Source: CAZTQN01 sp964615765 (lineage in GTDB: Bacteria > Planctomycetota > Phycisphaerae > Phycisphaerales > UBA1924). Taken from it: DNA of 64,000 nucleotides. The stretch covers positions 1 through 64,000 of the forward strand of contig CAZTQN010000008.1 of NCBI GenBank assembly GCA_964615765.1, read 5' to 3'. A program made the translations under genes and the position numbers. Position 1 is the first letter of the stretch. Every line of letters starts with the position of its first letter. The notes under the pieces were generated by a model. It saw only the letters and a list, made by a program, of their open reading frames with translations, made no database searches and had not been told where the DNA came from. Below are positions 7,978 to 16,206 of this stretch, in pieces.

Positions 7978-9516
7978 ATGCGCGGGCGCACGACGGTGAT
8001 GGCGGCGGCGGCGGTGGCGATCGTTGGGGCGGGCGCGGCGGCGGCATGCACGGACACGGCGGGAGCGAGCGCGGCTGAGGCGGTGCGCGGTGATGGCGTT
8101 GGGGTTGGTGAGCTCGGGATGCCGGATCGGCGGCTGACGGCGGAGCAGGTGGCGGAAGACGTGCGGGACGCGCGGCGGGGGATCGAGATGATCCATCCGG
8201 GGCTCGGGCGGTATGGGCCGGCGAGCGTGTTCAGCGAGGCGATGGCGGCGCTGGAACGGGACGCCGCGGCGGGGATGAGCGAGCGGGCGCTGTTCGCCGG
8301 GCTGTCGACGGCACTGGCGGGCCTGCGGTGCTCGCACACGAAACTGGAGCCGAGCGAAGCGTGGACGAAGTGGCGCGCGGAGTCGGCGACGTATCTGCCG
8401 GTGCGGTTTGCGGTGGAAGACGGGCGGATGATGGTGTCGGCGTCGATGGCGGAGGGCGTGCGCGCGGGGGACGAGATCGTCGCGATTGATGGGCGCGGGG
8501 CGGCGGAGGTGCTGGGGCGGCTGGTTGGGATGGTGCCCGCCGACGGGTTTACGGATGGGGCGCGGTGGTACGCGCTGGGCGGGGCGAGTGATCTCGATGA
8601 CTGCGAGTTCGATCACTTCTACCCGTTTGTGTACGGGCAAGGGGAGCGTGTGCGGCTGGAGGTGCGGGGCGCGGGGGAGGGGACGACGCGCGTGGTGGAG
8701 GCGGCGTGGGTGACGCGCGACGCGCGGGCGAAGGCCCTGCCGCGGGCGGAGACGGGGGACATGGATGAGAGCGTGAGCCTGCGGGTGGTGGACGGCGTGG
8801 GCGTGCTGCGCGTGGGGACGTTCGTGGCGTATCGAAAGAAGATCACGCCGGAGGAGATCCTGCGGCCGCTGTTCGAGCGGATCAACGCGGAGAAGTGCAC
8901 GGCGCTGGTGCTGGACATGCGCGACAACGGGGGCGGGAGCGACGACGCGGCCGCGACGCTGATGCGGCTGTTGATCGAGCGGCCGATGACGGTGCGGACG
9001 CGGGGGCTGGTGAAGGCGTACAAGTTCGGGGACTTGAAGGAGCGGCTGTGGACGTGGAACGCGGCGATGCTGGACATGCCGGACGAGGCGTTCGAGCCGG
9101 CGGAAGGCGGGATGTTCGCGATCAGGCAGTCCGGTGAGTTCGTGCTTGAACCGCTGGCGGGCGGGTTCACGGGTCCGGTGGTGGCGCTGACGGGCCCGGC
9201 GAACGCGTCGGGGGCGACGATGTTTCTGGCGGGGTTGAAAGAGAAGCGCGGCGCGGTGCTGGTGGGCGAGCCGACGGGCGGTGCGGTGGACGGGCCAACG
9301 GCGGGCGTGATCTACTTCATGACGCTGAAGCACTCGGGCGTGCGGGTGCGGATCCCGGGGATTCGGTCGGTGACGGATTTGGGTGGGGCGGGCGGGGCGG
9401 GCGGCGGGCTGACGCCGGATGTGGTGGTGATGAGCCGCGTGCGCGAGCGGCTGGCGGGGCGGGACCCGGTGCTGGAGGCGGGGATCGCGGCGGCGCGGGG
9501 AGCGGTGACGCGGTGA
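7978..9516 (+). CDS. Secreted S41-family peptidase (tricorn/C-terminal-processing type)
   Basis: Product of 512 residues with an N-terminal signal (hydrophobic residues 9-24, ending AAAAC, possibly a weak lipobox). A helical region (50-120) ends in LRCSHTKLEP, whose His is a candidate catalytic residue. A PDZ-like segment follows (MAEGVRAGDEIVAIDGRGAAE, about 157-180). The S41 core has LVLDMRDNGGGSDD and then GPANASGATMF with the nucleophile Ser, and EPTGGAVDGP where lysine-dyad members read TFGKG. Absence of that Lys points to the His-containing, tricorn-like branch. It should act outside the cytoplasmic membrane. The last codons and the stop lie inside an octamer tandem repeat. Confidence 0.8.
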   Translation: MRGRTTVMAAAAVAIVGAGAAAACTDTAGASAAEAVRGDGVGVGELGMPDRRLTAEQVAEDVRDARRGIEMIHPGLGRYGPASVFSEAMAALERDAAAGMSERALFAGLSTALAGLRCSHTKLEPSEAWTKWRAESATYLPVRFAVEDGRMMVSASMAEGVRAGDEIVAIDGRGAAEVLGRLVGMVPADGFTDGARWYALGGASDLDDCEFDHFYPFVYGQGERVRLEVRGAGEGTTRVVEAAWVTRDARAKALPRAETGDMDESVSLRVVDGVGVLRVGTFVAYRKKITPEEILRPLFERINAEKCTALVLDMRDNGGGSDDAAATLMRLLIERPMTVRTRGLVKAYKFGDLKERLWTWNAAMLDMPDEAFEPAEGGMFAIRQSGEFVLEPLAGGFTGPVVALTGPANASGATMFLAGLKEKRGAVLVGEPTGGAVDGPTAGVIYFMTLKHSGVRVRIPGIRSVTDLGGAGGAGGGLTPDVVVMSRVRERLAGRDPVLEAGIAAARGAVTR

Positions 9517-9563
9517 CGCGGTGACGCGGTGACGCGGTGACGCGGTGACGCGGTGACGCGGTG
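9502..9563. repeat. GCGGTGAC octamer tandem repeat, 7.75 copies
   Basis: Seven perfect copies of the 8-base unit plus six further bases. The array begins inside the last codons of the S41 peptidase gene and contains its stop codon (TGA at 9514-9516). Because 8 is not a multiple of 3, TGA appears in every frame within 24 bases, so copy-number change would alter the protein end by only a few residues. Confidence 0.9.
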
Positions 9564-9616
9564 CGATGATGTCGCCACGGAGGCGTGGAGAGGAAGAGCG
9601 ATCGGGCGGTGGGCGT

Positions 9617-10999
9617 TTAGGGCGAGGGCTGGTTTTGCTTTGGGGGCGGCTGGGGGGAGAAGACGGCGCTGCCGCGGGGGGCGAAGAGTTCGAAGAGGGT
9701 GGAGAGGATCTGGCCTTCGAGCGCGTCGGTGGATGTGTCGGGGGTGATGGCGATGACGGCGCGGAGGGTGGTGGTGGAGTCGACGATGACGGCGACGGCC
9801 TCGGCGCCGGGGGCGAGCAGGTCGATGCTGTCGGCGGGAGCGGCGGCCCAGAGGGTTTGCCGCATGCCCCAGGTGCGTGCGGCGGACTGGATCGCGGAGA
9901 TGATTTGGTCCGGCGGCGGGTTGTTGAAGACCAGCACGCGTGCGAAGCCGAAACGCGGCGGTGGTTCGGGGGCGTCGGTCGGCGGGGCGGGTGAGGGCGG
10001 CGGCTGAAACGCGGCGGCGCGGAGTTCGCGCAGGGCCTGGCCCAGGCGGTCGAAGTCGATGCGGGTCAACGTCGGCAGCGCGCCGGGGGGCTGCACGCGC
10101 GTGAAGATGAGCACGGCGTGCTCGGCGGGCGGGATGCCGGCGATGACGGCGTCGGGCGGAGATTCGAGGAGGTCGGCGGGGACCCAGGGGGCGCCGTCGG
10201 CGGCGGAGATCTTGACGGGCGGGAGGGGCTGATCGATGGCGAGCTGGCCGGCGCGGGGGCGGAGGTCGAGGATGGAATCGACGCGGGTGCGGTCGCGGGT
10301 GTCGATGAGCGTGCGGCCGGGCTCGCAGGCGGGCACGGGGGCGAAGGTCATGCGGATGGTGACGCGGGGCTCGTCGCGGTCGATGGTGAGCGTGTGGAGG
10401 CGCGAGCCGCGGAGGATGGCGGTGACGCGGCCTTCGGCGAAGGCGCCGCGGAGCGTGCGCGCGGAGGTTGAGCGCGGGTCGGTTTCGAGCGATGTCCAGG
10501 TGATGCCGGCGGCGTAGGGCGTGATGGCGGACCAGCGCGTCGGGTCGGGTGCGAGCGGGTCGGGCGATGGCGCGGCGAGGTCGAGCTGCGGGATGGGGAC
10601 GGGCGGGATGATGGCGAGCAAGGCGCGGGCGGAGAGTTGTTCGGGGATGGGGGCGCGGAAGTAGGTGGAGGGGTCGCGCTGGTGGGCGAGGGTGAGTTGG
10701 CCGGAGGAGGCTTCGAGGAGGTATTGCTGGAGTTCGAGGGCCAGGTGTGGGCGGCCGTCGGGCCCGGCGGGAGAGAGGCGGAGGAGGTAGCCGGCTTGGC
10801 TGATGCGTGTCTGGCCGACGGGGCCGGCGCGGACCTGGACGCCGACGCGTTCGCAGATGGCGGCGGTGGAGTAGGTAGCGCGGAGATCGGCGAGGGCGGC
10901 GTCGATCAGCGGGTCGGCGTGGGCGGGCGTGGGGGTGGAGGCGGAGAGGGCAGCCGCGATGGTGATGAGGGCGAGCGGAGCGGGGGTGCGGTGTGGCAC
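9617..10999 (-). CDS. Secreted hypothetical protein
   Basis: Product of 460 residues from a GTG start, with a clear signal peptide (hydrophobic residues 8-22, cleavage around AHA-DP at 27). Residues 30-120 (AGPVGQTRISQAGYLLRL, then LALELQQYLLEASSGQLTLA) recall the LolA/DUF2092 type of beta-sheet lipid- or lipoprotein-binding fold. A second region with two related halves (AVLIFTRVQPPG and FARVLVFNNPP) lies toward the C-terminus, after a Pro-rich linker at about 335-355. No catalytic motif is recognisable. Location should be periplasmic. It is the first gene downstream of folK on the same strand but separated by a hairpin, so probably an independent unit. Confidence 0.6.
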   Translation of the reverse strand: MPHRTPAPLALITIAAALSASTPTPAHADPLIDAALADLRATYSTAAICERVGVQVRAGPVGQTRISQAGYLLRLSPAGPDGRPHLALELQQYLLEASSGQLTLAHQRDPSTYFRAPIPEQLSARALLAIIPPVPIPQLDLAAPSPDPLAPDPTRWSAITPYAAGITWTSLETDPRSTSARTLRGAFAEGRVTAILRGSRLHTLTIDRDEPRVTIRMTFAPVPACEPGRTLIDTRDRTRVDSILDLRPRAGQLAIDQPLPPVKISAADGAPWVPADLLESPPDAVIAGIPPAEHAVLIFTRVQPPGALPTLTRIDFDRLGQALRELRAAAFQPPPSPAPPTDAPEPPPRFGFARVLVFNNPPPDQIISAIQSAARTWGMRQTLWAAAPADSIDLLAPGAEAVAVIVDSTTTLRAVIAITPDTSTDALEGQILSTLFELFAPRGSAVFSPQPPPKQNQPSP

Positions 11000-11058
11000 G
11001 GCAGAGGGTAGAGAGGGGCGAGAGGTGAGGGGTTGGGGGCGAGGGGCGAGGAATTAGT

Positions 11059-11077
11059 CACGCCGCGGAGCGGCGTG
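11059..11077 (-). terminator. Hairpin just downstream of folK
   Basis: A perfect 8-base-pair stem, CACGCCGC (11059-11066) with GCGGCGTG (11070-11077), and a three-base loop, five bases beyond the folK stop. Only a short AT-rich stretch (ACTAATT in the sense of folK) follows, so it is at best a weak intrinsic terminator for the end of the flagellar transcript. The loop is GGA on the + strand, as in the hairpins at 3686 and 5594. Confidence 0.45.
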
Positions 11078-11082
11078 CGACC

Positions 11083-11574
11083 CTAGAGCGCGACGAGGAG
11101 TTCGGCGACGGAGCGGTTGAAGCCGGGGACGAGCCAGTCGGGGGCGATGGCGGCGAGCGGCTCGAGCACGAAGCGGCGCTGGTGCATGCGCGGGTGCGGG
11201 ATGATGAGCGTGTCGTGCTCGAAGGCGTCGGCATCGAAGAGCAGCAGGTCGAGGTCGAGCGTGCGGGCCGCCCAGGGCTGGGTTTCCGAGCGGACGCGGT
11301 GATGGTCGCGCTCGATATGGAGCAGGCGCGCGAGGAGTTGGTGCGCGTCGAGCGTCGTGCGGATGACGCAGGCGGAGTTGAGATAGGGCCCGCCGACGTC
11401 GGCGAGTTTGGCGCCGCGTTTGGTCAGCGGCGGGTACTCGCGGATCGGACCCCGGGCCAGGAGCTTGACGCCCGGGGTTCGTGCGATACTGGCGAGGGCG
11501 GATTCGAGGAAGGCGCGGCGGTCGCCCAGGTTGGAGCCGAGAGCGACGGCGGCTTCGACGGCGCGGCTGGACAT
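11083..11574 (-). CDS. folK: 6-hydroxymethyl-7,8-dihydropterin pyrophosphokinase (HPPK)
   Basis: Product of 163 residues from the ATG at 11574. A TTG at 11604 would add ten residues and place the start one base from the fliA stop. The enzyme transfers pyrophosphate from ATP to the pterin precursor in folate synthesis. The signatures are complete: VALGSNLGDR at the N-terminus, GPYLNSACVI, the catalytic stretch PWAARTLDLDLLLFD with the two metal-binding Asp of DLD, and IPHPRMHQRRFVLEPL. It is cytoplasmic. It lies about 30 bases behind fliA with no terminator between, so a folate gene is probably expressed at least partly from the flagellar operon. No other fol gene is nearby. Confidence 0.92.
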   Translation of the reverse strand: MSSRAVEAAVALGSNLGDRRAFLESALASIARTPGVKLLARGPIREYPPLTKRGAKLADVGGPYLNSACVIRTTLDAHQLLARLLHIERDHHRVRSETQPWAARTLDLDLLLFDADAFEHDTLIIPHPRMHQRRFVLEPLAAIAPDWLVPGFNRSVAELLVAL

Positions 11575-11604
11575 CTCGCGTGGGGGCGGGCGGGCCTCGA
11601 TCAA

Positions 11605-12543
11605 TCAGGAGACGGGTTCGAGCTCGCGGGCGCGGTGCTGCATCTGCGCCTTGAGGCGGGCGAGGATGGAGGAGTGCATCTGGCTGACGCGGCTCTCAGA
11701 GAGGTCGAGGGTGGCGCCGATTTCCTTCATGGTCATTTCCTCGTAGTAGTAGAGGATGACGATGAGGCGTTCGGCGCGGGAGAGGCCCTTGGTCATGAGA
11801 TCGCGCACATCCTTGCGCTGGATCTCGGTGAAGGGGTTGTTCTGCGAGTCGTCCTTGATGACGTCGATCTCGCGGACATCGCGGGAGCCGTCGGAGTTGA
11901 AGCACTTGCGCGTGAGGCTGAAGGTGCCGACGGCGCGGGAGTCGCGGGTGACCTTCTCGAGCTCTTCGCCCTCGAGGTTGAGGTTGGTGGCCAGTTCGTC
12001 CTGGGTCGGGGCGCGGCCGTTGGCCATCTCGAACTTCTGGCGGGCGCTCTCGACCTTGTTGGAGCGGTGGCGGACGAGGCGCGGGACCCAGTCCATGGAG
12101 CGGAGTTCGTCGAGGACGGCGCCGCGGATGCGCGGGGCGCAGTAGGTTTCGAACTTCACGCCGCGTTTGAGGTCGAAGGCGTCGATGGCGTCCATGAGCC
12201 CGAAGAGCCCGGCGGAGATGAGGTCCTGGAGGTCGACCTCGTCGGGGAGACGGGCGTAGATGCGCTCGGCGTTGTAACGCACGAGCGGGAGGTACTTCTC
12301 CATGAGGAAGTTGCGGATGTTCTGGTCGCGGGTGCGCTGATACGTGAGCCACACATCCCGAATGTTCATGCTGTCGAACTTGGTCGGTCGATTAGAAGCG
12401 ACCGCGTGTTCGGCGGCGTAGCGGCCCATGGACCGGCGCGGCAGAGCGGCGACGGTGGCCGGGGCGGCGGGAGCCGCGGGGGCGGGCTGGGCGACTGGGG
12501 CGCCCGCGTCGGGGGTGGCGGCGTGGCGGTGTGTGGTGGACAT
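11605..12543 (-). CDS. fliA: Flagellar/motility sigma factor, sigma-28 (FliA/WhiG family)
   Basis: Product of 312 residues, long for FliA (about 240-260) because of an Ala/Pro-rich N-terminal extension of about 50 residues. Region 2 is clear: YLPLVRYNAERIYARLPDEV, DLISAGLFGLMDAIDAFD and FETYCAPRIRGAVLDELR. Region 4 ends in MTMKEIGATLDLSESRVSQMHSSIL, the -35-binding helix-turn-helix. The family directs late flagellar and chemotaxis promoters and is restrained by FlgM, which is not in the window. A good ribosome site, AAGGAG, lies 5 bases before the ATG. It is the penultimate gene of the flagellar run and has its own candidate promoter at 12673-12699 with a DnaA box beside it. Confidence 0.92.
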   Translation of the reverse strand: MSTTHRHAATPDAGAPVAQPAPAAPAAPATVAALPRRSMGRYAAEHAVASNRPTKFDSMNIRDVWLTYQRTRDQNIRNFLMEKYLPLVRYNAERIYARLPDEVDLQDLISAGLFGLMDAIDAFDLKRGVKFETYCAPRIRGAVLDELRSMDWVPRLVRHRSNKVESARQKFEMANGRAPTQDELATNLNLEGEELEKVTRDSRAVGTFSLTRKCFNSDGSRDVREIDVIKDDSQNNPFTEIQRKDVRDLMTKGLSRAERLIVILYYYEEMTMKEIGATLDLSESRVSQMHSSILARLKAQMQHRARELEPVS

Positions 12544-12672
12544 GGTCGCTCCTTGACCGATGGGTTGTCCCGATTGTGTCCGAGGCGATGAGCCTGCAAG
12601 AGAAACGTGCCAGACGGGCCCGTTTCAACGGACGGTGCGAGACGCCGAGTCCATGACGTCCCAACACCGATC

Positions 12673-12699
12673 AGTATAGCGACGCGCAAGAATGTTCAA
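12673..12699 (-). promoter_or_regulatory. Candidate housekeeping promoter of fliA
   Basis: TTGAAC (12699-12694) and TATACT (12678-12673) are separated by 15 bases; shifting the -35 to ACTTGA gives 17. The patch is markedly AT-richer than its surroundings. The leader to the fliA start would be about 120 bases. It would let fliA and folK be transcribed apart from the upstream flagellar genes. Confidence 0.55.
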
Positions 12700-12713
12700 G
12701 TCCGTGCGTCACT

Positions 12714-12722
12714 TGTGGATAA
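12714..12722 (-). promoter_or_regulatory. Perfect DnaA box upstream of the fliA promoter
   Basis: TTATCCACA on the minus strand matches the DnaA consensus 9-mer at every position. It starts directly after the stop codon of the small membrane gene and ends 14 bases before the -35 box of the fliA promoter. Only one perfect box was found here, so this looks like a regulatory site and not an origin. Confidence 0.6.
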
Positions 12723-12992
12723 CTAGGAACTGACCTGGGCGGAAGGCGCTGACTTGGAAACGGCAGCGCCGTCGACCGCGCGCTGATGCGCGGCGACGGC
12801 GTCGCGGAAGACGCGTTCGAGGACCAGGCCGACGGCCCAGCCCATGAGGTTGCAGGCGATGAGCGCGATGAGCGCGCGGGTGATGACGATGTCGGCGGGG
12901 TTATCAACGGTGATGCCGGCCACGACGGCGATAGCGAAGCCGGCCAGACCGCAGAGCGCTGCGATGACTTTCGCCGAGACGCCGCCGTTCAC
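12723..12992 (-). CDS. Small two-helix membrane protein in the flagellar cluster
   Basis: Product of 89 residues from the GTG at 12992, which has an ACAGGAG ribosome site 6 bases upstream; the frame extends further but without such a signal. Two membrane helices are predicted by eye (about residues 7-28 and 40-60, the latter within ALIALIACNLMGWAVGLVLE). They are followed by a cytoplasmic-looking tail of about 25 residues starting at FRDAVAAHQRA. I do not recognise the family. It lies between flhG and fliA, 123 bases after flhG, where many flagellar operons carry small accessory genes, so a motility role is a guess from position. Confidence 0.6.
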   Translation of the reverse strand: MNGGVSAKVIAALCGLAGFAIAVVAGITVDNPADIVITRALIALIACNLMGWAVGLVLERVFRDAVAAHQRAVDGAAVSKSAPSAQVSS

Positions 12993-13115
12993 GCCGACTC
13001 CTGTCGATAGATCAGGCCAACACCACCAACCGACCCGCCAACGGACCCGCGAGACCACCAAGTTCGGCCTGCGGGGCGCGGCACTTCAGCGGTGGGCGAA
13101 AAGAGCGTGAATTTG

Positions 13116-14282
13116 CTATCGCGCCGCGGGAGAAGCCGCCCGAGAAGTACCCAGCAAGCCGCGCACCAGACGTCCGAGAGCCGACGGGGCCGTGCTTTCG
13201 GGTGAGCCGTGCGGGAGATGGGCGGGTGGCGGTGTGGCGGCGGGTGTGCGAACAAGGCCCGGGAGGCGGGTGAGCAGGGTCGCGGCGAGGGTGTGGATGT
13301 CTTTGGCTGGGGCGGCGGAGGGGGAGCGGAGCAGGAGCGGCGTGCGGGCGCGGACAGCTTCGGCGACGCGCGGATCGTGCGCGATGAACGCGGCCTTTGC
13401 GCATGGGACGCCCAGGAAGCGCCGGCAGACGGCGTCGATGCGGTCGCCGACGCGGGCGGCTTCGGCGGCGTCGGCGGCTTGATTCACGACCAGGGCGAGG
13501 CGGTCGGCGCGGGCGAAGGGCGCGTCGGGGTGGCGCGACAGGGCGCACTTGATCAGCGCGTAGGCGTCGGCGATGGCGGTGGGTTCGGGGGTGGTGATGA
13601 TGAGGGCGAGGTCCGCCGCGGCGAGGAAGGTGGTGACATCGGGCCCGGCGCCGGCGCCGAGGTCGGCGATGACGAGGTCCGCGCAGGCGTCGAGATCGGC
13701 GATGGCGGCGAGGATGGCGGCCCGCTGCGCGGGGGCGAGGTCGGACATGCGGGCGACGCCGGCGGCGCCGGGTACGAGCAGGAAGTTGCCGGGCGCGGGG
13801 ATGGCGATCTCACGCAGGCGGCGGGGCGCGGCGTCGTTCCAGTGGGGCGTGTCGGCGGCGAAGACGTGATTGAGACGGGCGGAGGGGGAGAGGCCCAGGA
13901 GCAGGTCGGCGTTGGCGGTGCCGAAGTCGGCGTCGAGCAGCGCGGTGCGCACGCCGCGGGCGGCGAGGGCGATGGCGAGATTGACGGCGACGGTGGTCTT
14001 GCCGACGCCGCCTTTGCCGGAGGCGACGGCGATGAGGCGGGCGGCGCGTCGGGGCGCGGGGAACGCGGCGTGCGGCGGGTTGATGGCGGTGCGAGCGCCG
14101 GGCGCGGGCGGCGTGAGCGGGCGCGCGGTGGTGAGCGGTGAACCGGCGGCGAGGCGGCGGAGCGCGCCGGCCTGATCGAGCGCGGGGGAAGAGAGGGCGA
14201 AGGCGGCTTCGGCGTCGGCTAGCGACGGGAGGTAGGCCGCGATCTCGCGGTCGAGTTCGGCGATGGTCGGGGTGGAGATCAC
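13116..14282 (-). CDS. flhG: Flagellar number regulator FlhG (MinD-like ATPase)
   Basis: Product of 388 residues from a GTG start. An 80-residue Ala/Pro-rich N-terminal region contains a short helix that may contact FlhF. The MinD/ParA ATPase core follows: deviant Walker A SGKGGVGKTT (88-97), TALLDADFGTANADLLLGL, and DLVIADLGAGAGPDV as Walker B. ITTPEPTAIADAYALIK is the FlhG/MinD phrase for the switch region. The C-terminal tail is Pro/Ala-rich with a short basic amphipathic end. FlhG limits flagellar number by stimulating the GTPase FlhF, which is encoded immediately upstream (32 bases), as in polar flagellates. Confidence 0.9.
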   Translation of the reverse strand: MISTPTIAELDREIAAYLPSLADAEAAFALSSPALDQAGALRRLAAGSPLTTARPLTPPAPGARTAINPPHAAFPAPRRAARLIAVASGKGGVGKTTVAVNLAIALAARGVRTALLDADFGTANADLLLGLSPSARLNHVFAADTPHWNDAAPRRLREIAIPAPGNFLLVPGAAGVARMSDLAPAQRAAILAAIADLDACADLVIADLGAGAGPDVTTFLAAADLALIITTPEPTAIADAYALIKCALSRHPDAPFARADRLALVVNQAADAAEAARVGDRIDAVCRRFLGVPCAKAAFIAHDPRVAEAVRARTPLLLRSPSAAPAKDIHTLAATLLTRLPGLVRTPAATPPPAHLPHGSPESTAPSALGRLVRGLLGTSRAASPAAR

Positions 14283-14314
14283 GGGATGAGCCCCCAGTGG
14301 GTGCGGCGGCGGGC

Positions 14315-16084
14315 TTAGGCGGGGAGCGGGGCGGCGAGGAGCGCGGCGTGTTCGTCGGCGATGGTGATGGCGGGGGTGGTGTCGGCGGGGGTGGTGTCAG
14401 CCGGCGCGGGGGCGGCGGGTGTTGGGGCGCGGTGCGCGGCGCGGGAAGCGCCGGGGGTGTTTGGCGGGGCGGCGGGCGGGAGGGCGTTGTCGAGGATCAT
14501 GCGGGCCAGGCGGTCGGGGCGGCCGGGCTCGATGTGCTCGGGCACTTCCTGGCCCGTGGTGACGAAGGCGAGGCGTGCGGAGAGTTGGCGGGCGACGTTG
14601 ACGAGCACGCCGAAGTTCACGGCTTCGTCGAGTTTGCTGAGGATGAGGCGGTTGAAGCGAATGCCGGCGGCCTGGAAGGACTGCGCGGTGCGGACGAGGA
14701 CGCTCTCGGCGGCGGTGGAGGAGAGGACCAGGTGAGTCTCGTGCGGATCGGCGGCGGCGAGGAACTCGGCGAGTTCGGCGAGGCGGTCGCTGGCGTGCTG
14801 GGAGCGGCCGGCGGTGTCGATGAGGACGACCTGGAAGTTGGCCAGGCAGGCCAGCGCGTGCTCGATCTCGCCGGGGGTCTGCACGACTTTGACGGGCACG
14901 CCGAGGATGGTGGCGTAGGTGCGGAGCTGGTCGACGGCGGCGATGCGGTAGGTGTCGGTGGTGATGAGGGCGACGGAGCGGCCCTGGCGGAGTTTGTAGG
15001 CGGCGGCGAGCTTGGCGATGGTGGTGGTTTTGCCGACGCCGGTGGGCCCGACGAGGGCGATGGTGAGCGGGCGGCCGTCGGGCGTGGCGCCGGGCTTGAT
15101 GGTGGAGTCGGCGATCGGGATGAGGGCCGCGAGGTGGCGGAGGACGGCGGTGCGGACGACGGCGGGGTCGGCGAGTTCCGCGGGGGAGAGCTCGTCGCGG
15201 ACGGCGCCGATGACGCTCTCGGCGATGTCGCGGCTGACCGCGGCGGAGAGGAGGCGCAGGTAGTGATCGAACAGCGGGCTGGACATGCCGCCGGTGGGGA
15301 GCATCGGGCCCGCGGGACCGGCGTGGGGCGCGGAGTTCATGCCGCCAGCCCCCCCACTGCTTGCGCCCGGCGCGGCGTGGCCGACGGACCAGTGGGCCGG
15401 CGTGGGGCCGGAGGTGAGCACGTGATGGACGAGCGTTTTGATGTCTTGCAGTTCGCGGTAGAGACGGTCGTCGGCGGCGGTGGGAGACTGCGGCGCGGCG
15501 GCGGGCGGCGTGGTGACGGTGGGCGCGGGGCGGGCGGCGGGGTCCGCGTCGGCGGCGCGGCGCTGACGGACGGTCATGCGCTCGGGCTCGGCGGGGGCGG
15601 GCGTGGGCGGCGCGATCGGCGCGGGGGAGGGAGCCGCGGGCTTGATCTCGGCGATGGTTCGGTCGAGAGGAGCGCGGTCGAGGGGAGCGCGTTCGGGCGA
15701 GCCGCGTTCGGGCGCGGGCGGCGTTGATGCGGGTCCGGCGGCGGCTTGGGCGGCGCGGTAGGTGGAGCCGGCGAGGGCGGCGGCGAGGGCCTGGAGCTGC
15801 GGCGTGCGTTCGGCGGCGCGGTCGGCGCGCGGCGCGGTGGATGCGGTGCGCGTGGGCGTGCTGGCGGTGGGCGCGGCGGGCTGAGCGCCGGCGCGGAGGG
15901 CCTTGGGCGGCTGGTCGGAAGCGGTGACTTCGACGAAGGTTTGTCGGCGGAAGCCGAGGAACCCGCCGGCGCGGACTTGGCGCGTGTGCAGGATGACGGC
16001 GTCTCGCCCGAGGTCTTTCTTGACCGCGGCGAGCGCATCAGCCATCGACGAGGCGCGGTATGTTTTGAGTTTCATCGTCGCCAT
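14315..16084 (-). CDS. flhF: Flagellar biosynthesis GTPase FlhF (SRP-type)
   Basis: Product of 589 residues, longer than typical (about 380-480). The N-terminal domain (KTYRASSMADALAAVKKDLG) is followed by a long Ala/Pro/Thr-rich linker (about 55-200, with short ERAPLDRAPLDR-type repeats). The N domain follows (about 270-330), then the G domain: Walker A GPTGVGKTT (346-354), DTYRIAAVDQLRTYA, DTAGRSQHASDRLAE and the specificity strand ILSKLDEAVNFG. SRP GTPases of this type mark the site of flagellar assembly, usually a cell pole. Two starts are possible (16084, or 16075 at MKLKTY, the commoner FlhF beginning). It sits between flhA and flhG, the standard order. Confidence 0.92.
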   Translation of the reverse strand: MATMKLKTYRASSMADALAAVKKDLGRDAVILHTRQVRAGGFLGFRRQTFVEVTASDQPPKALRAGAQPAAPTASTPTRTASTAPRADRAAERTPQLQALAAALAGSTYRAAQAAAGPASTPPAPERGSPERAPLDRAPLDRTIAEIKPAAPSPAPIAPPTPAPAEPERMTVRQRRAADADPAARPAPTVTTPPAAAPQSPTAADDRLYRELQDIKTLVHHVLTSGPTPAHWSVGHAAPGASSGGAGGMNSAPHAGPAGPMLPTGGMSSPLFDHYLRLLSAAVSRDIAESVIGAVRDELSPAELADPAVVRTAVLRHLAALIPIADSTIKPGATPDGRPLTIALVGPTGVGKTTTIAKLAAAYKLRQGRSVALITTDTYRIAAVDQLRTYATILGVPVKVVQTPGEIEHALACLANFQVVLIDTAGRSQHASDRLAELAEFLAAADPHETHLVLSSTAAESVLVRTAQSFQAAGIRFNRLILSKLDEAVNFGVLVNVARQLSARLAFVTTGQEVPEHIEPGRPDRLARMILDNALPPAAPPNTPGASRAAHRAPTPAAPAPADTTPADTTPAITIADEHAALLAAPLPA

Positions 16085-16206
16085 CCGTGGCAGGTGAACG
16101 CGCGGCTCCTGCCGCGCGGCGTGTCGGGATTGTGACGGATGAACCGCCTCTCGTCAAGCGCCGGGGATGATGCGCCCCGGTGTTTCTCCGAGATCTTGCG
16201 TTGGAC

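Noticed and set aside
12595..12612. Sigma-54 promoter TGGCACG...TTGC in the fliA leader
   Set aside because: The GG and GC elements are 12 bases apart; sigma-54 requires 10.
12500..13000. Replication origin (perfect DnaA box in an AT-rich patch)
   Set aside because: Only one perfect box, no DnaA-box cluster, no dnaA/dnaN/gidA neighbours, and no skew minimum here; regulatory use before fliA is more likely.
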